5,370 nucleotides of DNA from positions 1 through 5,370 of the forward strand of contig JAGPIR010000105.1 of assembly GCA_018054915.1 (NCBI GenBank). The letters are read 5' to 3'. The stretch is from Allobrachymonas sp. GTDB taxonomy: Bacteria > Pseudomonadota > Gammaproteobacteria > Burkholderiales > Burkholderiaceae_C. Numbering within the stretch: position 1 is the stretch's first letter; every line of letters starts with the position of its first letter. The notes beneath the pieces are model-generated. The model made no database searches. It was given only the letters and a program-made list of their open reading frames with translations, and had not been told where the DNA came from. Both the position numbers and the translations under genes were made by a program. Of the stretch, positions 1 to 5,332 are shown in pieces.

Positions 1-111
1 GAGGAGCGACCGAAGCGATCCCTAGGCGGAATGACACCAGCTGCCTATGCAAAAACACTGATTCAGAAACGAGTTAAATTAACCCCGGACTCCAAAGCCC
101 AATGCTACTGA
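1..111 (+). CDS. IS3-family transposase OrfB, C-terminal end (partial)
   Basis: Frame 1 is open from the window edge to the TGA at 109-111 and gives 36 residues. The segment RPKRSLGGMTPAAYA matches the conserved block RPHxSLGxxTPxxF that follows the catalytic Glu in the DDE (rve) domain of IS3-family OrfB transposases, and the tail ends TPDSKAQCY. The start, the DDE residues and OrfA lie to the left of the window. In IS3 elements OrfB is normally made by -1 frameshifting from OrfA and catalyses circle formation and insertion. The reading frame is intact up to its stop, so nothing here suggests decay. The assignment rests only on this short tail; the IS3 subgroup cannot be named. Confidence 0.8.
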   Translation, partial: EERPKRSLGGMTPAAYAKTLIQKRVKLTPDSKAQCY

Positions 112-125
112 AACTGGGGGGACGT
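1..125 (+). mobile_element. Right end of an IS3-family insertion sequence (boundary approximate)
   Basis: IS3 elements end a few tens of bases after the transposase stop at a terminal inverted repeat. Just after the stop (109-111) there is a run of G followed by ACGTC at 115-125, the kind of G-rich right end seen in this family. The left end is outside the window, so neither the inverted repeat partner nor a target duplication can be checked. The true boundary could be anywhere from about 118 to 135. Confidence 0.55.
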
Positions 126-683
126 CGCCTTCGCAATGGCAGCGGCGGTGGTGGAGCCTTCTGGCTGTGATGTGGAGCTCGAGGAGGCTTCACCGCCCGA
201 AGCAATGTGGCCGATGTTTGTGGTTCCATCGTCGCGTTGGCCGAATAGAGCGAGCAACGCAATGCCTCCGAAGACAATTATCCCGACCCAGTGGACAATG
301 CTAAGTCCCTTCTTCGCTTGTGGTGACACTGCTGCGATGCTTTGACTGTCTTGGGATAAGCCGCTATTGATGCGCTTAAATTCGGAGCGTTTCGCGAGGT
401 AGAAGGGGAAACCGATGATCCAGAGTAGAAGACAGACGAAGAACCAGCCCCACGGCCCAAGATTTCCCATTCCCTGAATTTGCCCCTTCTTAACGCCGAT
501 AGTCTTCGCGTCAATCAGAACCCAAACGCTCGTTGCAATTACGATGATCCAAAACAAATCGATAACATTCCCATATTTCTCAGCGATTGCTAAATGATGC
601 CCAGTTGGAATTATGTGACAGGAATTTTTAGGGCAGTCGGAAAACTCCGTATCCCTTGTGGCCTTTGCAAAGGCAAACCGCAT
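105..683 (-). CDS. Small membrane protein of unknown function, 3' end altered by IS; start uncertain
   Basis: The longest reading is 192 residues. Three hydrophobic segments are visible: about 43-60 (LFWIIVIATSVWVLIDA), 79-98 (WGWFFVCLLLWIIGFPFYLA) and 131-148 (HWVGIIVFGGIALLALFG). The block between them (IDAKTIGVKKGQI, then FYLAKRSEFKRIN) has the look of a short inner-membrane protein family found in many bacteria, but I cannot name a function. The ATG at 683 has no ribosome binding site and the first 40 residues look unlike a membrane protein; the natural start is probably near residue 40-43 (about 555-566), where only GTT, ATC and TTG codons occur. The C-terminus is a Ser/Thr/Ala-rich tail whose last 4-10 residues and stop fall in the neighbouring insertion-sequence end. 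The gene is clearly lower in GC than the rest of the window, which suggests transfer. It may be a pseudogene. Confidence 0.55.
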   Translation of the reverse strand: MRFAFAKATRDTEFSDCPKNSCHIIPTGHHLAIAEKYGNVIDLFWIIVIATSVWVLIDAKTIGVKKGQIQGMGNLGPWGWFFVCLLLWIIGFPFYLAKRSEFKRINSGLSQDSQSIAAVSPQAKKGLSIVHWVGIIVFGGIALLALFGQRDDGTTNIGHIASGGEASSSSTSQPEGSTTAAAIAKATSPQFQ

Positions 684-735
684 TGCTATGGCGTTGAGTC
701 AAACCTAAAACTTTGCGGACAGAGGCAAGCAGCAT

Positions 736-879
736 ATGGCATCCCCACGCCAGTCCAATTTTCCGGATCGGCGCACACGCGACCGCATGCGGCGCCACGG
801 CATCCAGACCAAACAAGCCCGCGTCGATCGGGCAAGCCGCCAGGATTTCTCGCGAAGCAATCAGCCTTGTCGCGGTTGA
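736..879 (+). CDS. Possible 47-residue Arg-rich ORF, unsupported
   Basis: An ATG at 736 opens a 47-codon frame ending in TGA at 877-879. The product is very basic (RRTRDRMRRHGIQTKQARVD) with no hydrophobic segment. A GAGG at 722-725 lies 10 bases before the ATG, a little far for a ribosome binding site. It lies in the spacer between the membrane-protein gene and the 3' end of rep and converges on rep. I recognise no family. Chance is a good explanation for an ORF this short, so treat it as a candidate only. Confidence 0.2.
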   Translation: MASPRQSNFPDRRTRDRMRRHGIQTKQARVDRASRQDFSRSNQPCRG

Positions 880-893
880 CCATTGACAAGGCT
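863..893 (-). terminator. Perfect 9-bp inverted repeat at the rep stop, possible terminator
   Basis: AGCCTTGTC (863-871) and GACAAGGCT (885-893) are exact inverted copies separated by 13 bases; the right arm touches the rep stop codon (893-895). The position fits 3'-end formation or mRNA 3' protection for rep. No U-rich tract follows on the - strand (the next bases are GATTGCTTCG), so it is not a standard intrinsic terminator. Confidence 0.4.
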
Positions 894-2962
894 TACGCTT
901 GTTTGCCCGCCGCGCTTTCGGCGGCCTTCTTGGCAAATTCGGCGCGCAGGGCCTTGAGTTTTTCGCGCGGGTCTTCCTTGGTGGTGGCCACATCCAGTGC
1001 CATTTCTTGGATGAAGCGGCTGGGCTGGGCGGCCACCATGTCGCGGCCCTTTTTGCGCTTGCGCGGCCAGCTCACCATGAGCGTGCGTTGCGCCCGGGTG
1101 ATGCCCACGTACATCAGCCGGCGCTCTTCCTGAATGCGCAGTGCCAGGCCTTCGGCGTTGCCCTCGGTGTCTTCCACCCGGAAAGGCAGCAGCCCCTCGA
1201 CCACGCCCACCAGCAGCACGTGCGGCCATTCCAGCCCCTTGGCGGCGTGCAGGGTGGAAAGGGTGACTACGTTCTGGTCTGCGCCGCGTTCGGCAATGGT
1301 GGAAAGCAGTGCCACGTTCTGCGCCACTTCCAGCACGCTTTTGGCGTCGCTTTGAATGGTGATGCCGGCGGTGTCGTCGATTGTTCCGCCGCAGCGGTTG
1401 CCCATCCAGTCGCAAAATTCCAGCACGTTGTTCCAGCGGCTGGCGGCGATTTTTTCGCTGTCTTCGCTGTCGTACAGGTATTTTTCAAACTGGATGTCGC
1501 GCAGCCATTCTTGCAAAAACGCCTTGGCGGCTTCGGCGCCGATGGTGGAGCGGGCGCGAAATTCCAGCTCGTTCAGGTAGCGGCCAAAGGCGTGCAGGCC
1601 ATCCACTGCGCGCTTGGGCAGCGCGGTTGGCAGCAGGGGCGAAAACAGCGCCTCGAACAGGCTGATTTTGTACTGGTTGGCAAATGTGCCCAGTTGCGTG
1701 AGCGTGGTGTGGCCGATGCCGCGCTTGGGGCTGGTGATGGCGCGCAAAAAGGCCGGGTCGTCATCCTGGTTGGCCAGCAGGCGAAACCACGCACACAGAT
1801 CCTTGATTTCGGCGCGGTCGAAAAAGCTTTGTCCGCCCGAAACCTTGTACGGGATCTGGGCCTTGCGCAGCGCGGTTTCCAGCAGGCGGCTCTGGTGGTT
1901 GGCGCGGTAGAGTACGGCAAAGTCCTTGAGCTCCTTGTGCGGGCTGTTGGCGCGCAGGCTTTGGATGCGCGCGACCACGCGCTCGGCCTCGTGTTCCTCG
2001 TTGTCGGCATCGGCCACGCGCACCGGCTCGCCGTCGCCGAGGGCACTCCACAGTTTTTTGGGAAACAGCTTGGGGTTGGGGCCGATCACGTTGTTGGCGG
2101 CCTGCAAAATTGCGGCAGTGGATCGGTAGTTCTGCTCCAGCTTCACCACCTTGAGTTGCGGAAAATCCACCGGCAATTGCCGCAGGTTATCGAGCGTGGC
2201 GCCGCGCCAGCCGTAGATGCTCTGGTCGTCGTCGCCCACAGCGGTGAAGCGGGCGTCGGTCTTGCCGGGGTGGCCCACCAGCAGCTTGAGCAGGTCGTAC
2301 TGCGTGGCGTTGGTGTCCTGGTATTCGTCCACCAGCACATAGGCCAGTGCCTGCTGCCATTTGGCGCGCACGTCGGCGTGGTTTTGCAAAAGTTTCAGCG
2401 GCAGGCCGATCAGGTCGTCAAAGTCCACGCTCTGGTAGGCCAGCAGCCGCTCTTCGTAGCGTTGCATCACCATGGCGGCGCTGCGGTGGCCCTCGTCGCC
2501 CGACGTTTGCGTTAGCGCGGTGGCGGCGTTCAGGCCCTGGTTCTTCCACAGGCTGATTTGCCATTGCCATTGCCGCGCTACGGCCGCGTCGGTGGTGCCG
2601 CCGCAATCTTTGAGCAGGCTCAGCACGTCGTCGCTATCCAGAATGCTGAAGTTGGGCTTGAGATCGAGCGCCGCGCCGTCTTCGCGCAGCATGCGCACGC
2701 CCAGCGCGTGAAAGGTGCAGATGATGACTTCTTTGGCGGCCTTGCCGATCAGCCCCTTGGCGCGCTCGCGCATTTCGGCGGCGGCCTTGTTGGTGAAGGT
2801 GATGGCGGCAATGCGCTGCGGCGAGCAGCCCGCCTGGATCAGCCGTGCGATCTTGTGCGTGATGACCCGCGTTTTGCCCGACCCCGCCCCGGCCAGCACC
2901 AGACACGGCCCGTGCAGGTGGTTGACTGCTTCTTGCTGCGAGACGTTGAGGCCATCGGACAT
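893..2962 (-). CDS. rep: ATP-dependent DNA helicase Rep (UvrD/PcrA superfamily 1A)
   Basis: The 689-residue product is a full-length SF1A 3'-5' DNA helicase; E. coli Rep has 673. In family members Rep unwinds DNA ahead of the replisome, removes bound protein and helps restart forks in the cytoplasm. Visible motifs are: Q motif around Q10; Walker A AGAGSGKT 24-31; motif Ia ITFTNKAA 54-61; Walker B DEYQD 212-216; motif III GDDDQSIYGWRGA 243-255; motif IV LEQNYRS 275-281; motif V TLHAAKGLEW 570-579; motif VI EERRLMYVGITRA 612-624. Blocks such as NEEHEAERV, IPYKVSGGQSFF and NQDDDPAFLR follow E. coli Rep more closely than UvrD, hence the symbol. The tail after PSRFIQEM is short and Lys/Ala-rich. 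The ATG at 2962 is used because homology begins at once (LNVSQQEAV); no good ribosome binding site precedes it. It is transcribed divergently from the TPP-riboswitch unit. No frameshift or missing catalytic residue is seen. Confidence 0.93.
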   Translation of the reverse strand: MSDGLNVSQQEAVNHLHGPCLVLAGAGSGKTRVITHKIARLIQAGCSPQRIAAITFTNKAAAEMRERAKGLIGKAAKEVIICTFHALGVRMLREDGAALDLKPNFSILDSDDVLSLLKDCGGTTDAAVARQWQWQISLWKNQGLNAATALTQTSGDEGHRSAAMVMQRYEERLLAYQSVDFDDLIGLPLKLLQNHADVRAKWQQALAYVLVDEYQDTNATQYDLLKLLVGHPGKTDARFTAVGDDDQSIYGWRGATLDNLRQLPVDFPQLKVVKLEQNYRSTAAILQAANNVIGPNPKLFPKKLWSALGDGEPVRVADADNEEHEAERVVARIQSLRANSPHKELKDFAVLYRANHQSRLLETALRKAQIPYKVSGGQSFFDRAEIKDLCAWFRLLANQDDDPAFLRAITSPKRGIGHTTLTQLGTFANQYKISLFEALFSPLLPTALPKRAVDGLHAFGRYLNELEFRARSTIGAEAAKAFLQEWLRDIQFEKYLYDSEDSEKIAASRWNNVLEFCDWMGNRCGGTIDDTAGITIQSDAKSVLEVAQNVALLSTIAERGADQNVVTLSTLHAAKGLEWPHVLLVGVVEGLLPFRVEDTEGNAEGLALRIQEERRLMYVGITRAQRTLMVSWPRKRKKGRDMVAAQPSRFIQEMALDVATTKEDPREKLKALRAEFAKKAAESAAGKQA

Positions 2963-3009
2963 GGGTGCTGCGGGATGAATCGGTTCAGGAAAAGGGGTGG
3001 ATGATACAA

Positions 3010-3028
3010 GGCCCGGCCCGGCCCGGCC
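3010..3028. repeat. Short GGCCC tandem repeat
   Basis: GGCCC is repeated nearly four times (period 5, last copy one base short) in the divergent spacer between rep and the riboswitch unit, about 50 bases upstream of the rep ATG. It is GC-only, can self-pair, and would lie in or near the rep promoter or leader. No function is assigned. Confidence 0.7.
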
Positions 3029-3064
3029 TCAGCGCTTCGGGCGCGATTGTCTTGCGCGGCGGCC

Positions 3065-3092
3065 CTGTTGGTGTGCAAAGGGGGCTTATACT
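3065..3092 (+). promoter_or_regulatory. Candidate sigma-70 promoter for the riboswitch unit
   Basis: TATACT at 3087-3092 differs from the -10 consensus at one base. Sixteen bases upstream, CTGTTG (3065-3070) is a weak -35 candidate. Transcription would begin near 3099-3100, exactly where the first riboswitch helix starts. The agreement of predicted start with the aptamer edge is the main support. Confidence 0.55.
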
Positions 3093-3099
3093 CATCAGG

Positions 3100-3192
3100 C
3101 TTGTCGGGGTGCCAAAGACGCAAGTCGAGGCTGAGACCACTTCGGTGGAACCCGTTGAACCTGATTGGGGTCATCCCCGCGTAGGAAACAAC
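3100..3192 (+). ncRNA. TPP riboswitch (THI box) aptamer
   Basis: The leader contains the conserved TPP aptamer elements in order: GGGGTGCC (3106-3113), CTGAGA (3131-3136), ACCCG (3150-3154), ACCTGAT (3159-3165) and GCGTAGGAAA (3179-3188). Helices can be drawn: P1 TTGT 3101-3104 with ACAA 3188-3191; P3 with GAC/GTC around a GCAA loop (3117-3126); an extra CCAC-TTCG-GTGG hairpin (3137-3148) between CTGAGA and ACCCG; P5 GGGG 3167-3170 with CCCC 3175-3178. The P5 loop reads TCAT where related aptamers usually have an AAT-type loop, a mild deviation. TPP riboswitches normally shut off thiamine synthesis or uptake genes when TPP is high; here the next gene is a transporter starting 89 bases beyond the aptamer. 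Confidence 0.95.
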
Positions 3193-3205
3193 GTCATTGT
3201 CATTG

Positions 3206-3280
3206 GAGCCGGCTCTCGCGCAGAGAGCGTATACGGCCATTGGCTTCCCGCAGGCATTTTTTCACTGCACGGAGACAGCC
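3206..3280 (+). promoter_or_regulatory. Probable expression platform and ribosome binding site of the transporter
   Basis: Between aptamer and start codon two local helices share bases and cannot coexist: the palindrome GAGCCGGCTC (3206-3215) and the hairpin GCTCTC (3212-3217)/GAGAGC (3223-3228). A run of six T (3257-3262) follows but lacks a convincing GC stem immediately before it, so I do not call an intrinsic terminator. The ribosome binding site GGAG (3271-3274) stands six bases before the TTG start and could be covered by pairing of GGC-T-TCC (3242-3248) with GGA and GCC in 3271-3280. This favours control of translation, but the switch mechanism is inferred by eye. Confidence 0.5.
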
Positions 3281-4570
3281 TTGGCCAACCATACATCCGG
3301 CGGCAACGCCGCCCATCCCAGCCACATTCCCCCGTCCAGCGCTCCCAGCGGCAGCCCGCACCGCTGGAAAGTGTTGTGGGCGACTTTTCTTTCGTATTTT
3401 TTTAACAGTTTTGATTTGACGGTGCTGGCCATCGTCATGCCAGTCATGTTGAAGGCGCTGGCGCTCACCCTGCCCGAAGGCGGGCTGCTGGGCACGGCCA
3501 CCATGCTGGGTGCGATGCTGGGCAGCATCCTGTTCGGGCTGATTTCCGAGAACCGGGGCCGCCGCTTTGCGCTGGTGCTGGCGCTGTGTTGGCTTGGAAT
3601 CGGCATGGGCGGGGCGTATTTCATCAATGGCTGGCTGCCGTGGATGGTGCTGCGCTTTGTCACCGGGCTGGCCATTGGCGGTGTGTGGGGGCCGTGCGCG
3701 GCGCTTATTGCCGACCATTGGGCGCCGCGTTTTCGTGGACGCGCCGTGTCATTTGTGCTCAGCAGTTTTGCGGTGGGGGCCATCGTGACGGCGCTGCTGG
3801 GGCGCTGGCTGCTGCCATTGCACTGGCAGGGGCTGTTCGTGGTGGGCGCGGTGTCGATTGCCGGGGCGCCGCTGGTGCACCGCCTGATTCCATCCGGCCG
3901 TCGCCAACCGGGCCAGGAAGAAACCGTTGCCGGATCTGCTGCAGCGGCACAGACCGGGGGGCGCATTGGACCCGGCGCCATCTTTGGTGGCGGTCTGGCG
4001 CGCATCACATTGCCGGCCATGCTGGTAAGCATCGTCAACCTGGCGGGTTATTGGGGCGCGGCGTTCTGGATTCCGACCTTTCTGACCCAGGAGCGCGGCT
4101 TGAGCGTCGAGGCCATGCTGGGCTTCACTTTCGTGATGTATGCGGGCATGTTTTTTGGTTTCCAGTTCTTTGGCTTGTTGGCCGACCGGGTCGGGCGCAG
4201 GCGCGCCATGCTGGCGGCGTTTGCTGCCTGCGCGGTATCAATTGCCGTGTACATCGTGGTGCGCAGCCCCATGTTCCTGTTCTGGTGGGGCGCGGTGGTG
4301 GGCTTTGCACTGTGCGGCGCGGGCGGCATTCTGGGCGCGTATTACGCTGAACTGTTTCCCGGGCACCTGCGGGCCTATGCCGGGGGCTTTTGCTGGAACA
4401 TGGGGCGCATTGGCGCCATGGCCGCGCCCTACACCATTGGCGTGATCGGAAAAACACACGGCTTGCAGGCGGGGCTGGCCATCACCAGCGGCATCTATTT
4501 GATGGGCGCTGCCATGCTGTTTATGCTGCCCGAAACCTACCAGCCGCAAGAAGCAAAGGAGGCGCCATGA
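3281..4570 (+). CDS. MFS transporter under TPP riboswitch control, candidate thiamine or precursor importer
   Basis: The product has 429 residues if translation starts at the TTG at 3281; GGAG six bases upstream supports this start, and the first in-frame ATG lies inside TM1. After a 27-residue polar N-terminus there are about 12 membrane segments in two halves. TM1 (about 31-56) carries an Asp (D45) in FFNSFDLTVLAIVMPVM. The MFS signature loop between TM2 and TM3 is GLISENRGRR (86-95) and its second-half counterpart is GLLADRVGRR (298-307). A polar linker (GRRQPGQEETVAGS) separates the halves, and ELFPGHLRAYAGGFCWNMGRIG near the C-terminus is typical of the sialate/aromatic-acid H+ symporter branches of MFS. 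It should act in the inner membrane as a proton-driven importer. The substrate is not readable from sequence; thiamine, HMP, thiazole or a related compound is inferred from the riboswitch alone. Its TGA overlaps the ATG of the next gene (ATGA, 4567-4570), indicating an operon. Confidence 0.92.
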   Translation: MANHTSGGNAAHPSHIPPSSAPSGSPHRWKVLWATFLSYFFNSFDLTVLAIVMPVMLKALALTLPEGGLLGTATMLGAMLGSILFGLISENRGRRFALVLALCWLGIGMGGAYFINGWLPWMVLRFVTGLAIGGVWGPCAALIADHWAPRFRGRAVSFVLSSFAVGAIVTALLGRWLLPLHWQGLFVVGAVSIAGAPLVHRLIPSGRRQPGQEETVAGSAAAAQTGGRIGPGAIFGGGLARITLPAMLVSIVNLAGYWGAAFWIPTFLTQERGLSVEAMLGFTFVMYAGMFFGFQFFGLLADRVGRRRAMLAAFAACAVSIAVYIVVRSPMFLFWWGAVVGFALCGAGGILGAYYAELFPGHLRAYAGGFCWNMGRIGAMAAPYTIGVIGKTHGLQAGLAITSGIYLMGAAMLFMLPETYQPQEAKEAP

Positions 4571-5184
4571 CCGTTGCACCTTGCCTGCCCGCCGATCCGC
4601 TTGGGAAAAAGCTGCTCGTCATGGGCGACATCAATGCGGGCAAGACCACCCTGTGCCGCCAATGGCTCGCACGGCTTTGCGCGCAAGGGCAGGGCGGCCG
4701 CATCGTGGTGCTGGATCTGGCGCCGGACATACCGCCCGCTCTGGCGCAGGCGCGCGGCCTGGCGGGCGCAGGTGGCTACCTGTTGCCACCACCCGACAGC
4801 GATGTGCTGGATCTGCGCACGCATTTGCACGCACCGCGCCTGAGCTCGGCCACCGAAGCCGAGGCCGAGGAAAAGGCCGCCGAAAACGCACGCGCCATCG
4901 AGGCGCTGTTCGACCAATTGCCACCGTCCGGTAGCGGGCGTGATGTGCTGTTCATCAACGACGTTACGCTGTATCTGCAGGCGGGTTTTGCTGCGGATTT
5001 GCTGGGGAACCTCGGAAAGGTGGACTTTACAACCCTTGTCGTGAACGGCTATTGGGGCCAACGGCTCGGCGACAGCGCGCTTTCGCGCCGCGAACGGGAG
5101 CAGACACGACGACTGCGCGAGCACTTTGCGAACCATGGACAAGTGCTGGATCTGGGCGGCGAGCCCCAAGGTGGCAGCGCATAA
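4567..5184 (+). CDS. P-loop NTPase-like protein of unknown function, in operon with the transporter
   Basis: The product has 205 residues from the ATG at 4567, which overlaps the transporter stop by four bases and follows a strong AGGAGG (4557-4562) placed four bases upstream. It is soluble: no signal peptide or membrane segment. Walker A is GDINAGKT at 20-27, followed by TLCRQWLARL. A beta strand ending in Asp, RIVVLDLAPDIPP (45-57), resembles the second strand of P-loop kinases and Clp1/MobB-like proteins. FINDVTLYLQAG (129-140) is a Walker-B-like strand, TTLVVNGYWG (155-164) a further core strand, and an Arg-rich helix SRREREQTRRLREH (173-186) could act as a lid or phosphate-contact region. 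The region 93-115 is Ala/Glu-rich and helical. The reaction is not recognised; kinase, GTPase-like regulator and transport accessory are all possible. Co-translation with the transporter and shared TPP control suggest a role in using or controlling the imported compound. Confidence 0.85.
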   Translation: MTVAPCLPADPLGKKLLVMGDINAGKTTLCRQWLARLCAQGQGGRIVVLDLAPDIPPALAQARGLAGAGGYLLPPPDSDVLDLRTHLHAPRLSSATEAEAEEKAAENARAIEALFDQLPPSGSGRDVLFINDVTLYLQAGFAADLLGNLGKVDFTTLVVNGYWGQRLGDSALSRREREQTRRLREHFANHGQVLDLGGEPQGGSA

Positions 5185-5238
5185 GCGGAAGACCCGTGCG
5201 GCCTGTAGCCAAAATGTCGGCATTGCGGCCTTGGGTGA

Positions 5239-5280
5239 CAAGAAAAAAGGGCTTACGTTTTCACGTAAGCCCTTGACTTG
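5239..5280 (-). terminator. Intrinsic terminator downstream of the tRNA, possibly bidirectional
   Basis: A 12-bp perfect stem (5247-5258 with 5263-5274) closes a four-base loop (5259-5262). Read on the - strand it is followed by TTTTTTCTTG, a textbook U tract, 8 bases beyond the tRNA CCA end. An outer CAAG/CTTG pair (5239-5242, 5277-5280) can extend the stem. On the + strand the trailing TTGACTTGTTT is only moderately T-rich, but the same hairpin could also end the transporter/P-loop transcript. Confidence 0.88.
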
Positions 5281-5282
5281 TT

Positions 5283-5332
5283 TGGTGGCGCTTCACGGAT
5301 TCGAACCGCGGACCTGTGGATTATGATTCCAA
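5283..5332 (-). tRNA. tRNA-Met (CAT) 3' part only, integration-site remnant
   Basis: On the - strand, TTGGA-ATCATAA-TCCAC (5332-5316) forms an anticodon arm with anticodon CAT after U33; the base pair at its foot is a mismatch (T with C). AGGTC (5315-5311) is the variable loop. CGCGG-TTCGAAT-CCGTG (5310-5294) is a T arm with one G-U pair, then AAGCGCC (5293-5287), the discriminator A and an encoded CCA (5285-5283). A whole tRNA would need GGCGCTT plus a D arm upstream, that is AAGCGCC on the + strand near 5353-5360; nothing like it occurs up to 5370. The gene is therefore cut between the D arm and the anticodon arm. The native terminator is still attached at the 3' side. CAT could also mean tRNA-Ile with a modified C34; methionine is the default call. 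Confidence 0.85.

Noticed and set aside
73..83. Palindrome GTTAAATTAAC
   Set aside because: It lies inside the transposase coding tail and is too short and AT-rich to indicate a site.
628..993. - strand ORF of 121 codons across the rep 3' end
   Set aside because: It overlaps rep in another frame and the downstream spacer, has no recognisable domain, and shows no ribosome binding site.
899..2515. Long + strand open frame of 538 codons
   Set aside because: It is antisense to rep, where high GC codon bias keeps the opposite frame open; rep carries all helicase motifs, and the + frame shows no domain.
3001..3006. TATCAT (- strand) as a -10 box for rep
   Set aside because: The hexamer resembles a -10, but no -35-like sequence stands at suitable spacing in the GC repeat upstream, so no promoter is called.
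3197..3280. Upstream TTG at 3197 as start of the transporter
   Set aside because: It lies just past the riboswitch aptamer with no ribosome binding site, and would add 28 residues unlike the family; the TTG at 3281 has GGAG at good spacing.
4390..4566. N-terminal extension of the P-loop protein back to 4390
   Set aside because: It would run through the transporter gene in another frame; the ATG at 4567 has a strong AGGAGG and the ATGA overlap.
5126..5326. + strand ORF ending in HGFEPRTCGL
   Set aside because: This ending is the well-known spurious translation of the antisense of a tRNA T arm; the ORF also overlaps the P-loop gene and the terminator.
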